NCBI GenBank assembly: GCA_964343705.1
Contig: CAYFJX010000002.1
Span: 124,001 to 188,000 of the forward strand
Origin: JAUSFM01 sp964343705
Lineage (GTDB): Archaea > Nanobdellota > Nanobdellia > Woesearchaeales > UBA12501
Length of the DNA: 64,000 bases
Direction: 5' to 3'
This document shows, in pieces, positions 42,969 through 51,758 of the stretch; within the stretch, counting starts at the first letter, position 1, and each line of letters opens with the position of its first letter. Made by a program: the position numbers and the translations under genes. A model generated the notes under the pieces. The model saw only the letters and a list, made by a program, of their open reading frames with translations, ran no database searches and was not told where the DNA came from.

Positions 42969-43352
42969 ATGGCAAAAAAAGAATTTAGCTTTCGCGGAAA
43001 ATCAATGGAAGACATCAAAGGCATGAGCTTTGATCAGTTCCTAGCTATGATTCCTTCACGTGCTCGACGCAGTCTTAAGCGTGGTATGGACCCATCACAG
43101 AAAAAAGTGTTGGAGAAAATAAAAAAGAACAAACGAAAAATAAAAACACATTGCAGAAGCATGGTTATAATTCCAGAAATGGTAGATCAAGAAATTGAAG
43201 TATATAGTGGTAAAGAATGGGTTGTTGTTCGTGTTCAACCTTTTATGTTAGGACACACCCTTGGTGAATTTGCGCCAACTCGGAAACGAGTAGGTCACAA
43301 CGCACCAGGTGTAGGAGCAACACGATCCAGTGCAAGTGTATCAGTACGATAA
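42969..43352 (+). CDS. rps19: Ribosomal protein uS19
   Basis: 127 residues. RSMVIIPEMVDQEIEVYSGK and FMLGHTLGEFAPTRKRVGHN identify it. The archaeal form has an N-terminal helical extension (EFSFRGKSMEDIKGMSFDQ). It sits in the head of the small subunit. 2 nt before uL22. Confidence 0.96.
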   Translation: MAKKEFSFRGKSMEDIKGMSFDQFLAMIPSRARRSLKRGMDPSQKKVLEKIKKNKRKIKTHCRSMVIIPEMVDQEIEVYSGKEWVVVRVQPFMLGHTLGEFAPTRKRVGHNAPGVGATRSSASVSVR

Positions 43353-43354
43353 AA

Positions 43355-44056
43355 ATGGGAAAAACATACAACTTTCAAGGATATAACAAGGACACAATGG
43401 TCCGCGTCGTAGGTACAGACCTGACTATTTCGACAAAGAAAGCAATTGAAGTATGTAGTTTTATCCGAAACAAGCATGTTGAAACCGCTCGTGTCCTGTT
43501 AGAAGACTGCCTTGAATTTCAACAAGCAATTCCATTTAAACGATTTACTAATGGTGTTGGTCACCGAAAAGGACCTATGGCCGCAGGTGCATACCCTCAA
43601 AAGGTTGCAGCAGCAGTATTAGGCCTGGTTAAATCACTTGAAACAAATGCACAACAAAAAGGGTTTAACACATCAAACTTAGTGGTTGTCCACGCTGTTG
43701 CAAATAGAGGTACAACACCGTATAAAATGTCACGGCACCGTGGTCGTCTAACAAAAAACACTCACATTGAACTCGTTGCGATTGAACAAAAAGAAACAAA
43801 AGAAGATAAGAAAGAGAAAAAAGCAACAAAGCCAAAAAAAGAAGAAAAGCCAGTTGAGAAAAAAGTTGAAGAAAAAGAAGTTAAGAAAACAGAAGCTCCA
43901 CAAGTTAAAGAAGAAACAAAGCAAGAAACAAAAACTGAAGCAAAGGAAGCTGTAAAAGAAGAAGCAAAAGAAGTTGTAAAAGAAGAACAAGCAGAAGAAA
44001 CCAAAAAAGAAGAACCAGCAGCACCAGAAAAAACAGAAGAAGGGAAATCAGCATGA
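43355..44056 (+). CDS. rpl22: Ribosomal protein uL22, with long charged tail
   Basis: 233 residues; the conserved fold ends near 145 (RLTKNTHIELVAIE). VGHRKGPMAAGAYPQKVA and SRHRGRLTKNTH identify it. The last ~85 residues are a Lys/Glu-dominated tail with some Ala, Thr and Pro, far longer than usual. L22 lines the exit tunnel. Overlaps uS3 by 4 nt (ATGA). Confidence 0.95.
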   Translation: MGKTYNFQGYNKDTMVRVVGTDLTISTKKAIEVCSFIRNKHVETARVLLEDCLEFQQAIPFKRFTNGVGHRKGPMAAGAYPQKVAAAVLGLVKSLETNAQQKGFNTSNLVVVHAVANRGTTPYKMSRHRGRLTKNTHIELVAIEQKETKEDKKEKKATKPKKEEKPVEKKVEEKEVKKTEAPQVKEETKQETKTEAKEAVKEEAKEVVKEEQAEETKKEEPAAPEKTEEGKSA

Positions 44057-44889
44057 TAGAACGAAAAATTGTAGCACAGAAATTGAAAGAATTTCAGATT
44101 CAAGAGTTTATCTCCCAAAGTTTACGGAACAGTGGACAAAGTCATACTAAAGTCCAACGAACCCCTATGGGTGAAAAGATCATTGTATTCACATCCCGGC
44201 CAGGAATGATTGTTGGAAGAAAAGGACAAAATATCAAAAAACTAACCCTTGCAATCAAAAAGAGATTTGCACTTGAAAATCCACAAATCGAAATTGCTGA
44301 AGTTGACAATATTCACCTTAATGCTCAAATTGTTGCTGAACGTATTGCACAATCAATGGAACGCTTTGGATCACAGAGATTCAAAGGGATTGCTCACCAG
44401 GTTATGCAAGATGTTATGGGCTCAAACGCATTGGGTGTTGAAATTGTAATCTCAGGAAAAGTACCGAGTACACGAGCTAAATCCTGGAGATTTTATCAAG
44501 GTTACCTAAAAAAATGTGGAGATATAGCTATTGAAAAAGTAAGTAAAGCATATGCAACAGCTAAATTAAAATCAGGTGTTGTTGGAATAAAAGTAAGCAT
44601 TATGCCACCTGATACTGTGCTTCCTGACGAGCTTAAAATTGTTGAAGAAGAAATTACAACCGAAGAAGGCGATGCTTCCGAAGCAAAAGACGCTGCTTCT
44701 GTAAAAGAAGAAAGCAAGGAAGAAACAAAAGAAAAGAAACCACGAAAAAAACGTAAGAAAAAAGAAGAAAGTAAGGAAGAAGCGGCAACTGAAGAAGTAA
44801 CTCCTAAAGATGCTCCTGAAGAAGCAGCGCCTGAGCAAGCTGTAGAAGCAGCACCAGAAGAAAAGTCAGAAACAAGTGAAACAGCATGA
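44053..44889 (+). CDS. rps3: Ribosomal protein uS3, with charged tail
   Basis: 278 residues. The KH domain motif GMIVGRKGQNIKKLTLAIKK is intact, and AKSWRFYQGYLKKCGDIA plus GVVGIKVSIMPPD follow. From about 205 on the chain is a Glu/Lys/Ala tail (ETKEKKPRKKRKKKEESK). S3 forms part of the mRNA entry channel. ATGA overlaps on both sides. Confidence 0.96.
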   Translation: MIERKIVAQKLKEFQIQEFISQSLRNSGQSHTKVQRTPMGEKIIVFTSRPGMIVGRKGQNIKKLTLAIKKRFALENPQIEIAEVDNIHLNAQIVAERIAQSMERFGSQRFKGIAHQVMQDVMGSNALGVEIVISGKVPSTRAKSWRFYQGYLKKCGDIAIEKVSKAYATAKLKSGVVGIKVSIMPPDTVLPDELKIVEEEITTEEGDASEAKDAASVKEESKEETKEKKPRKKRKKKEESKEEAATEEVTPKDAPEEAAPEQAVEAAPEEKSETSETA

Positions 44890-45128
44890 GCAAAGGATAC
44901 AAAGCACTTAATGGATTGAAAGAGAACGAACTTAAGAGTAAGTTAGTTGAACTAAAAAAAGAGCTTATCAAAATTCGAGGCCAGGCAGCAACTGGAACAT
45001 CACAACGTAATCCTTATGAAATCAGAAATACACGCAAAACAATAGCGCGTATTCATACTGCACTACAAGCACAAAAGAGTGCTGTGCAACAACCAGTTAA
45101 ACAGAAGGAGGGTGAAACAAAAGCATGA
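44886..45128 (+). CDS. rpl29: Ribosomal protein uL29
   Basis: 80 residues. ELKSKLVELKKELIKIRGQ and NPYEIRNTRKTIARIHT give the two-helix hairpin of L29. Located at the exit tunnel rim. ATGA overlaps with uS3 and aIF1. Confidence 0.95.
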   Translation: MSKGYKALNGLKENELKSKLVELKKELIKIRGQAATGTSQRNPYEIRNTRKTIARIHTALQAQKSAVQQPVKQKEGETKA

Positions 45129-45433
45129 GTGAGATATGCAGTACATGTGGACTACCAAAAGACCTTTGCGTTTGTGAAACAATAGCAAAAGAAAGCCAAC
45201 GTATAACCGTAACAACGGAAAAAAGGAAATTTGGAAAACAATACACAATAATAACAGGAATCGATCTTAAAGATCTCGATGCCAAAGACCTGCTGAAAAA
45301 ACTAAAAAATAATTTCGCTTGTGGAGGAACAATTAAAGATAACAAAATCGAATTGCAAGGGGATCATAAGCAAAAGGCCAAAGCCGTGCTTAGCAAACTA
45401 GGATTCCCAGCAGAATTAATTGACCTCAAATAA
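45125..45433 (+). CDS. Translation initiation factor aIF1 (SUI1 family)
   Basis: 102 residues. An N-terminal zinc-binding-like Cys cluster (CSTCGLPKDLCVC) is followed by the SUI1 fold: KQYTIITGIDLKDLD, FACGGTIKDNKIELQGDH, KLGFPAELIDL. It helps select the start codon on the small subunit. In many archaea the gene for RNase P protein Rpp29 comes next; here uS17 follows directly after 35 nt. Confidence 0.95.
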   Translation: MSEICSTCGLPKDLCVCETIAKESQRITVTTEKRKFGKQYTIITGIDLKDLDAKDLLKKLKNNFACGGTIKDNKIELQGDHKQKAKAVLSKLGFPAELIDLK

Positions 45434-45468
45434 TCAACCTCAAATAAATCACGCAAAGAAGGGATACA

Positions 45469-45921
45469 ATGGCAAAAAAAACACAAAAACAAGGAAACAG
45501 CTCAAAGAAGAGTAAAACAATATTTGGTGTTACAGCGAGTGGGCCAGAATCAGTCTATGATAAGAAGTGTCCTTTTTATGGTAATGTAAATGTAAAAAAG
45601 AAAATGTTTACTGGAAAAGTAGTTTCAACAAAGTCTCAGCGAACAACCACTATTACTTGGGAGCGTAGATGTTACCTTCCTAAGTATGAACGGTACGAAC
45701 AGAGACGAACAAAGATCAGAGCACATCACCCTCCAAGTGTAGAAGCAAAAGAAGGTGATCTTGTTCGAATCGCAGAAACACGACCCCTTAGTAAAACAAA
45801 GAACTTTGTAATTATTCAAAAGGTTGGTGAAGACCACACTGTTAAAGGTGAGGATGCAACACTAAAACCAAAAGAAGAAACAAAGCAAGAAGCTGTAAAA
45901 GAAGAAAAAGCAGAAGCGTAA
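45469..45921 (+). CDS. rps17: Ribosomal protein uS17
   Basis: 150 residues. KKCPFYGNVNVKKKMFTGKV, TTTITWERRCYLPKYERYE and GDLVRIAETRPLSKTKNF identify it. A short Lys/Glu tail follows (KEETKQEAVKEEKAEA). AGGGATACA precedes the ATG. The slot for Rpp29 between aIF1 and this gene is empty. Confidence 0.95.
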   Translation: MAKKTQKQGNSSKKSKTIFGVTASGPESVYDKKCPFYGNVNVKKKMFTGKVVSTKSQRTTTITWERRCYLPKYERYEQRRTKIRAHHPPSVEAKEGDLVRIAETRPLSKTKNFVIIQKVGEDHTVKGEDATLKPKEETKQEAVKEEKAEA

Positions 45922-45944
45922 AACAAACGTACACGAGAAACAAA

Positions 45945-46346
45945 ATGCAATCACACAAAGCAAAGATCACCCGCGGCATTCCTTTGGGATGTTACATGGA
46001 ACCATGTGACAACTCAGGAGCAAAAATAGCAAAACTATTCGCTGTTAAGGGCCACAAAACAAGAAAAGGACGGACTCAAGCAGCAGGAGTTGGTGATCTA
46101 GTTCAAGTTACTGTAAAAAAAGGAAAAGCAGACGTGCGAAAAAAGGTAATGTTTGCAGTTATTGTTCGCCAAAAAAAAGAATATCGGCGACCTGATGGCA
46201 TGCGTATTAAATTTGAAGATAACTCACTTGTTATCCTAAAAGATGACAAAGGAAATCCAAAAGGAACCTTGTTTAAAGGACCCATAGCAAAAGAGGCGTG
46301 TGATCGATGGCCAGGAATTGCCAAGATCGCAAGTATCATAGTATAA
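45945..46346 (+). CDS. rpl14: Ribosomal protein uL14
   Basis: 133 residues. MEPCDNSGAKIAKLFAVKGH, VKKGKADVRKKVMFAVIVRQ, KFEDNSLVILKDDKGNPKG and CDRWPGIAKIASIIV are typical. Large-subunit protein contacting the small subunit. Confidence 0.96.
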   Translation: MQSHKAKITRGIPLGCYMEPCDNSGAKIAKLFAVKGHKTRKGRTQAAGVGDLVQVTVKKGKADVRKKVMFAVIVRQKKEYRRPDGMRIKFEDNSLVILKDDKGNPKGTLFKGPIAKEACDRWPGIAKIASIIV

Positions 46347-46368
46347 TCGCATTCATATGAGGAACACC

Positions 46369-46752
46369 ATGAAAAAAAACTGGTCACCAAAATGGAAAGC
46401 ATCCGCTCAAAAGCGGAAACAGAAGAAGTACCTAGCTAAGATGCCTCTTCATACAAAGAAGAAGCTTATGCGTTCAGCAATCTCAGCTGAACTTAAGAAA
46501 AAGCATGGGAAAAATGCTGTAACTGTTAAAACAGGTGACAAAGTCAAGATCCTTAGGGGTAATAACAAAGGAAAATCAGGAAAAGTGGAAAAAGTCAATT
46601 ACACCAAAAAAATGGTGTACATCACAGGAGTTGGAGCAGCAAAAAAAGATGGCTCACAACGACTCTTTGGCATCCACCCCTCAAACTTAACCATCACTGA
46701 ATTAGACTTGAATGACAAAAAACGAGAAGCACTACTCACAAAGAAAGCATAA
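46369..46752 (+). CDS. rpl24: Ribosomal protein uL24
   Basis: 127 residues. The KOW motif VKILRGNNKGKSGKVEKVN is clear, preceded by an archaeal N-terminal extension (WSPKWKASAQKRKQKKYLAK). An ATG 12 nt upstream is in frame, but TGAGGAA lies between the two and serves as the ribosome site for the ATG chosen here. Confidence 0.95.
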   Translation: MKKNWSPKWKASAQKRKQKKYLAKMPLHTKKKLMRSAISAELKKKHGKNAVTVKTGDKVKILRGNNKGKSGKVEKVNYTKKMVYITGVGAAKKDGSQRLFGIHPSNLTITELDLNDKKREALLTKKA

Positions 46753-46764
46753 GAAGGTACAAAA

Positions 46765-47472
46765 ATGGTAAAATATCATCAAAAAAGTATTGCAGTGCCA
46801 CACACCTGGCCAATACAAAGAAAGAAAACAACTTTTGTAGTGAAACCACTACCAAGCGGACATCCTAAACTGTATTCCATGCCAATAGCATTATTCATGA
46901 AAGATCTTATCAAATGTGCACACACACAAAAAGAAGTGAAGTACATTCTTCACAACAAAGAACTGCTCATTAATGGTCATAGGGTACGAAACGAAAAAGT
47001 ATGCGCTGGGCTCATGGATGTTATAGAACTTCCTGAACTAAAAAAACAGTATAGGGTTATCTTGAACCCACTTGGAAAGATCACTGTTATAGAAGTTAGT
47101 GATAAAGAAAAAAATCTAAAACCCTCAAAAGTAATAGGGAAAACATCCTTGAACAAAGATATATGTCAACTAAACTTAATGGATGGTCGAAACATGCAAG
47201 TTTCACACAAAGATGCTGCACTCTACAAAGTGGGAGACAGCATACTTATTGACTTTAAAGCAAACAAGATCCAAGAACATCTTCCTTACGAAAAAGGATG
47301 CACCCTTTTCATCATTGGAGGAAAATCCAGTGGAAAAGTAGTTACTCTCACTGAAGTCCAAGGGGATGTTATCTTATTCAAAACAAAAGAAGGAACCTTT
47401 GAAACAGCAAAACGATACGGGTTTGTTGTTGGTAAAGGAAAGCCCTCAATTAATTTAGAAGCAAAGGAATAA
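46765..47472 (+). CDS. rps4e: Ribosomal protein eS4
   Basis: 235 residues, S4e family found only in archaea and eukaryotes. IPVPHTW-like start (SIAVPHTWPIQRK), LYSMPIALFMKDLIK, an S4 RNA-binding domain (VKYILHNKELLINGHRVRN) and a KOW-like C-terminal part (GCTLFIIGGKSSGKVVTL). Confidence 0.95.
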   Translation: MVKYHQKSIAVPHTWPIQRKKTTFVVKPLPSGHPKLYSMPIALFMKDLIKCAHTQKEVKYILHNKELLINGHRVRNEKVCAGLMDVIELPELKKQYRVILNPLGKITVIEVSDKEKNLKPSKVIGKTSLNKDICQLNLMDGRNMQVSHKDAALYKVGDSILIDFKANKIQEHLPYEKGCTLFIIGGKSSGKVVTLTEVQGDVILFKTKEGTFETAKRYGFVVGKGKPSINLEAKE

Positions 47473-47476
47473 AACT

Positions 47477-47989
47477 ATGCACGCTATGAAACAACTGCGG
47501 ATAGAGAAACTTACCCTAAACATAGGTGCAGGTAAGAATCAAGAAATCCTCAAAAAAGGAGTTAAACTACTTAAAAACATCACAAGTGGAACTCCTGTAA
47601 CTACTAAAACTCAAAAGAGAATTCCAACATGGGGTTTACGACCAGGTCTTCCAATTGGTTGTAAGATTACATTACGAAAAGGGAAAGCATTAGAACTGCT
47701 CCCTCGTTTGCTTGATGCAAAAGCAAACCAGCTCAAAGAACAAAACTTTGACAGTAATGGCAACTTATCATTTGGTATTCACGAATACATTGATATTAAC
47801 GGAGTTAAATACGATCCTGAGATTGGAATTATTGGTTTGCAAGTGTGTGTCACACTTGAAAGGCCAGGATTTAGAATAAAACGCAGAAAAGACAAAAAAT
47901 CTCCTGCAAAAAAACACAAGATTACTCGCGACGAGTCTATCTCATTTTTCAAAGAAACATTCAAACTGAAAGTTGGTGAAGAGGAATGA
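47477..47989 (+). CDS. rpl5: Ribosomal protein uL5
   Basis: 170 residues. LRIEKLTLNIGAGKNQEIL, TSGTPVTTKTQKRIPTWGLR and LSFGIHEYIDINGVKYDPE identify it. Binds 5S rRNA in the central protuberance. A second ATG 9 nt in is possible. Stop overlaps the uS14 start (ATGA). Confidence 0.95.
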   Translation: MHAMKQLRIEKLTLNIGAGKNQEILKKGVKLLKNITSGTPVTTKTQKRIPTWGLRPGLPIGCKITLRKGKALELLPRLLDAKANQLKEQNFDSNGNLSFGIHEYIDINGVKYDPEIGIIGLQVCVTLERPGFRIKRRKDKKSPAKKHKITRDESISFFKETFKLKVGEEE

Positions 47990-48216
47990 CGTACAGCAAT
48001 TTCAAAAAAGTATTCAAACAATTGAAAGCAAAGCCATCGAAGCTAAAGAAATACAAAAAACACAACTCTCCTAAGGAGAGAAGTTGTGGTATTTCAAAAA
48101 ATCGATGCCGGCGGTGTGGTCGTATACGTGGTCACATTAACAAATACGGCCTTGATCTATGTAGGCAATGCTTCAGACAAATAGCAACAAAACTAGGATT
48201 CAAAAAATACAATTAA
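47986..48216 (+). CDS. rps14: Ribosomal protein uS14 (zinc type), N-terminally extended
   Basis: 76 residues; most archaeal S14 are about 50-56. The zinc module is intact: SCGISKNRCRRCGRIRG, then LDLCRQCFRQIATKLGF. The first ~20 residues (YSNFKKVFKQLKAKPSKLKK) are a basic extension. ATGA overlap with uL5 supports this start. Confidence 0.93.
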   Translation: MTYSNFKKVFKQLKAKPSKLKKYKKHNSPKERSCGISKNRCRRCGRIRGHINKYGLDLCRQCFRQIATKLGFKKYN

Positions 48217-48228
48217 CACGGTGAAATC

Positions 48229-48621
48229 ATGAGTCAAAACGATACATTGGCAAGCGCATTATCAGCAATACACAATGCTGAAAAAGTGGGTAAAATGACC
48301 TGTAAAATAAAACCAGGATCAAAAACAATCAAAAAAGTACTCACCCTAATGCGTGAAAACCATTACATTGGTTCCTATGAGGAAGTTCCTGACAGTAAAG
48401 GAGGCCACCTCTTGGTAAACCTTATTGGAAAAGTAAACAAGTGTGCTGCAATAAAGCCACGATTTCCAGTTTCAATGGAAAACTATGAAAAGTTTGAAAA
48501 ACGATTCCTCCCAGCTAAAGACTTTGGGATACTTATTGTTTCAACAAACAAAGGAATGGTTGCACATAGTGTAGCTAAGGAGAATAAATCAGGAGGCAAA
48601 CTTATTGCATACTGTTACTAA
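48229..48621 (+). CDS. rps8: Ribosomal protein uS8
   Basis: 130 residues, normal. DTLASALSAIHNAEKVGK, IKPRFPVSMENYEKFEKRF and FGILIVSTNKGMVAHSVAKE identify it. Binds the central domain of 16S rRNA. Confidence 0.96.
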   Translation: MSQNDTLASALSAIHNAEKVGKMTCKIKPGSKTIKKVLTLMRENHYIGSYEEVPDSKGGHLLVNLIGKVNKCAAIKPRFPVSMENYEKFEKRFLPAKDFGILIVSTNKGMVAHSVAKENKSGGKLIAYCY

Positions 48622-48626
48622 CTACA

Positions 48627-49181
48627 ATGGCTGACAAAAAAGTATTTACACAGGAACGAGAAATCCCCGAAGGAGTCACTCTTACTCTAGAAGGCAGTAC
48701 TGTTATTGCAAAAGGAGCAAAAGGAGAAGTCAAACGGGTTTTCAACAATCCTATGCTCGCCATTTCAACAAAAGATAACCAAATCATTATTTCCAGTAAA
48801 CGAGGCACACAGCGTGAGAAAAAATTAGTAAATACCACTGCTGCACACATAAAAAACATGATTAATGGTGCACAAAATGGGCATGAATACAAACTAAAAA
48901 TTTGTTCAGGTCACTTTCCTATGAATGTGACTGTATCAGGAAATGAACTTGTCATCAAAAATTTCCTTGGTGAAAAACATCCAAGAAAAATGAGTTTTGA
49001 CCCTGCTAATGTTAAATTGACAGTGCAAGGCCAGGATATTGTCCTTGAAGGAATTGACCTTGAATATGTAGGTCAATGCGCAGCTAATATTGAAAAACTA
49101 ACAAGAGTTACCAACAGAGACAGAAGAATATTCCAAGATGGTATTTACATAACACATAAGAAAGGAGAACCAATAAAATGA
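48627..49181 (+). CDS. rpl6: Ribosomal protein uL6
   Basis: 184 residues. Two L6 repeats; KAKGAKGEVKRVF-like start (IAKGAKGEVKRVFNNP), TVSGNELVIKNFLGEKHPR and the C-terminal RRIFQDGIYITHKK. Overlaps eL32 by 4 nt. Confidence 0.95.
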   Translation: MADKKVFTQEREIPEGVTLTLEGSTVIAKGAKGEVKRVFNNPMLAISTKDNQIIISSKRGTQREKKLVNTTAAHIKNMINGAQNGHEYKLKICSGHFPMNVTVSGNELVIKNFLGEKHPRKMSFDPANVKLTVQGQDIVLEGIDLEYVGQCAANIEKLTRVTNRDRRIFQDGIYITHKKGEPIK

Positions 49182-49768
49182 GCCAAGTAAGTGAAACTGT
49201 GGAAAAGAGAAACCAAATTAAAAAGCGAAAGCCACATTTCCTACGTCAAGATGTAAAAAGAAAGAAACGGCTCTCAGAAAATTGGCGACGACCCAAAGGG
49301 CTTCAATCTAAGATGCGATTGAAACGAGCAGGTTATGCAGCATCACCTTCACCAGGATATGGCTCACCTGTTGCAGCTCGAGGTCTTGATAGAAAAGGAC
49401 GCATGCCACACTATGTTGCATGTGTGAAAGATATTGAATCTGCAACAAAAGAACATCTTGTTGTACTCTCCAGTTCCATTGGACAGAGAAAAAGACTTGT
49501 TATAGTAAAAAAAGCCATGGAAAAGGGTTTAACCATAGAAAAAATTCCAGATCTTAAAGAATACATTGCAGGTGTTGAAAACACCATGAAAAAACAGTCA
49601 GAAGACCGGAAAGAAAAAGCATCTAAAAAAGAAAAGAAGAAAAAAGAGCGAGAAGCAGAAGCAGCAAAGAAAAAAGATGAGAAAACAATCGAAGAAACCC
49701 TGACCGATGATGAAAAGAAACAAGAAGAAAAGAAAGAAATGGACAGGATGTTAACACAAACAAACTAA
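49178..49768 (+). CDS. rpl32e: Ribosomal protein eL32, with charged tail
   Basis: 196 residues. RKPHFLRQDVKRKKRLSENW and WRRPKGLQSKMRLKRAGYAA are the L32e signatures. The conserved fold ends near 130; the rest is a Lys/Glu tail (DRKEKASKKEKKKKEREAEA) that goes beyond most archaeal L32e. Confidence 0.93.
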   Translation: MSQVSETVEKRNQIKKRKPHFLRQDVKRKKRLSENWRRPKGLQSKMRLKRAGYAASPSPGYGSPVAARGLDRKGRMPHYVACVKDIESATKEHLVVLSSSIGQRKRLVIVKKAMEKGLTIEKIPDLKEYIAGVENTMKKQSEDRKEKASKKEKKKKEREAEAAKKKDEKTIEETLTDDEKKQEEKKEMDRMLTQTN

Positions 49769-49778
49769 GTGAGAAACA

Positions 49779-50234
49779 ATGAGATTCACAGTACAACGAC
49801 GGCTGGCAGCATCAGTGCTTAAATGTTCGCCAAAAAAAGTATGGTTTGACCCAGCGAATGCTGAAAAAGTCAAAGAAGCCATTACTAAGGCAGATATTCG
49901 AACACTGATCATCAGTGGATTAATCCAGCAAAAGCTTGACAAGCCCCAATCCAGAGGCCGAGCACGAAAGCGAAGTACTCAACGAAAAAAAGGACGACAA
50001 AAAGGTTTAGGTCGACGAAAAGGGAAAAAAACAGCTCGTACACCTCGAAAAGAGACTTGGATGAAGAAAATACGATTACAACGATCATTTTTGAAAATGC
50101 TTAAAGAAGCAGGAACTATTAATAACAAAACCTATCGGGACACCTACCTTAAAGCAAAAGGCGGGTTTTTCCGAAGTAAAAGACACATAAAGATGTTTTT
50201 AGATGACAATAAACTATTCACTACAAAAAAATAG
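49779..50234 (+). CDS. rpl19e: Ribosomal protein eL19
   Basis: 151 residues. QRRLAASVLKCSPKKVWFDP, then a long basic helix (KRSTQRKKGRQKGLGRRKGK) and TPRKETWMKKIRLQRSFLK. Archaeal/eukaryotic large-subunit protein. Confidence 0.95.
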   Translation: MRFTVQRRLAASVLKCSPKKVWFDPANAEKVKEAITKADIRTLIISGLIQQKLDKPQSRGRARKRSTQRKKGRQKGLGRRKGKKTARTPRKETWMKKIRLQRSFLKMLKEAGTINNKTYRDTYLKAKGGFFRSKRHIKMFLDDNKLFTTKK

Positions 50235-50243
50235 GATTCAACA

Positions 50244-50825
50244 ATGAAAAAAACAAAAACACGAAGCATTCCCTTTCGAAGGAAACTGAAAAACAAGACC
50301 AATTATCGAAAGCGGCTACGCCTCTTACAATCACGAAAAAAACGACTGGTTATCAGGAAATCACTTAAGAACATACTTGTTCAAGTAGTTGAATTCCAGC
50401 CAAAAGGAGATAAAATCCTTGTTTCAGCACACTCACGAGAGCTTGCTAAAGCAGGATGGAAGTATAGTAGAAGTAATACTCCTGCAGCATACTTAGTTGG
50501 TTTTTTACTTGGTAACAAACTAAAAAAAATGAACATTCAAGATGTGATTGTTGATTCCGGCCAGAACAAGCCACCTTCACGATCAAAATTGTACGCTGTT
50601 GTAAAAGGGGTTAAGGAGTCAGGAGTTCACATTCCAGTTGCGGATGATGTACTACCAGATGACAAGCGTGTTACAGGAGAACACATTCAAACGTATGCAC
50701 AGAACCTCAAAGCAAACAAGGAAGGTTATGAAAAACAGTTTTCAGGCTACACTAAGAATGGTGCAAATCCTGAAGGAATACAAAAAGCATTTGAAGATAT
50801 CAAAAGCAAGCTAGCTAAAGCATAA
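50244..50825 (+). CDS. rpl18: Ribosomal protein uL18
   Basis: 193 residues. PFRRKLKNKTNYRKRLRLLQ, then a basic-helix region and GSRSKLYAVVKG-like (PPSRSKLYAVVKGVKESG), TGEHIQTYAQNL near the end. Binds 5S rRNA with uL5. Confidence 0.95.
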   Translation: MKKTKTRSIPFRRKLKNKTNYRKRLRLLQSRKKRLVIRKSLKNILVQVVEFQPKGDKILVSAHSRELAKAGWKYSRSNTPAAYLVGFLLGNKLKKMNIQDVIVDSGQNKPPSRSKLYAVVKGVKESGVHIPVADDVLPDDKRVTGEHIQTYAQNLKANKEGYEKQFSGYTKNGANPEGIQKAFEDIKSKLAKA

Positions 50826-50838
50826 ACAAGGATGTACT

Positions 50839-51756
50839 ATGGCAGAAAAAAAACCAGAAGAAACACAGAAAACCAGTGGATCACCTAATCGTAAGTTCCA
50901 AAAGAAGCGTCGTTCTAACAAACGTGGCGACCGCCCAAGGGAAAAAAAGGAATTCAATGTAGAAGCTTGGAATCCTAAAACAGAACTTGGAAAAAAAGTA
51001 AAAAGTGGCGAAGTAAAAGACATAAAACAAGTATTTGACGAAGGCCACCCCATCTTAGAACCTGAAATTGTCGACGCACTTATTCCTAATCTTGAAACAG
51101 AACTCTTACTTGTTGGTCAATCCAAAGGTAAATTTGGTGGTGGGCAACGAAGAGTATTCAAGCAAACACAAAAGAAAACAATGGAAGGGAACAAACCTAA
51201 ATTTTCCGCCTTTGCAGTTGTAGGAAACAAGGATGGTGTTGTAGGTGTTGGCATTGGTAAAGCAAAAGAAACTGTTCCTGCAAGGGAAAAAGCATTTAGA
51301 AACGCAAAATTAAACCTTATCATGATTAGAAGGGGATCTGGTTCATGGGAAGATAAATCCATTGAACCACACAGTATTCCTTACAAAGTAGAAGGCAGCT
51401 GTGGTTCAGTCTCAGTAAAACTTATGCCTGCACCAAAAGGTAAAGGGCTTGTTATTGAGAAAGAATGTCAAAAAATTATGCGTCTTGCTGGTATTCAAAA
51501 CGTTTGGGCTAAGAGTTATGGAAGTACTGGTACCAAAGCAAACCTAATCAGAGCATACATGGACGCATTACAAAAACTTATCAAAACTAAAATACATCCA
51601 ACACACATTGAAGCACTTGGTATTGTTGATGGGCCAACAGGAAAAGTTGCTGTTGAAGCTCTTGAGGAGGATGCAGCTGAAGAAAAACCAGTTGCCACCC
51701 TTGTAGAAGAAGAGACATCAGCAGAAGAACCCCAAGAAGCACAAGCTAGTGAATAA
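50839..51756 (+). CDS. rps5: Ribosomal protein uS5, extended at both ends
   Basis: 305 residues against about 215-240 in most archaea. Core: SKGKFGGGQRRVFKQTQKK, FSAFAVVGNKDGVVGVGIGK, AGIQNVWAKSYGSTGTKAN. The N-terminus adds a basic stretch (about 1-45), the C-terminus an acidic Glu/Ala tail (about 280-305). Confidence 0.94.
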   Translation: MAEKKPEETQKTSGSPNRKFQKKRRSNKRGDRPREKKEFNVEAWNPKTELGKKVKSGEVKDIKQVFDEGHPILEPEIVDALIPNLETELLLVGQSKGKFGGGQRRVFKQTQKKTMEGNKPKFSAFAVVGNKDGVVGVGIGKAKETVPAREKAFRNAKLNLIMIRRGSGSWEDKSIEPHSIPYKVEGSCGSVSVKLMPAPKGKGLVIEKECQKIMRLAGIQNVWAKSYGSTGTKANLIRAYMDALQKLIKTKIHPTHIEALGIVDGPTGKVAVEALEEDAAEEKPVATLVEEETSAEEPQEAQASE

Positions 51757-51758
51757 GC

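Noticed and set aside
43767..43955. Lys-rich overlapping open frames inside the uL22 tail
   Set aside because: They are frame shadows of the A-rich AAR/GAR codons, with no start signals.
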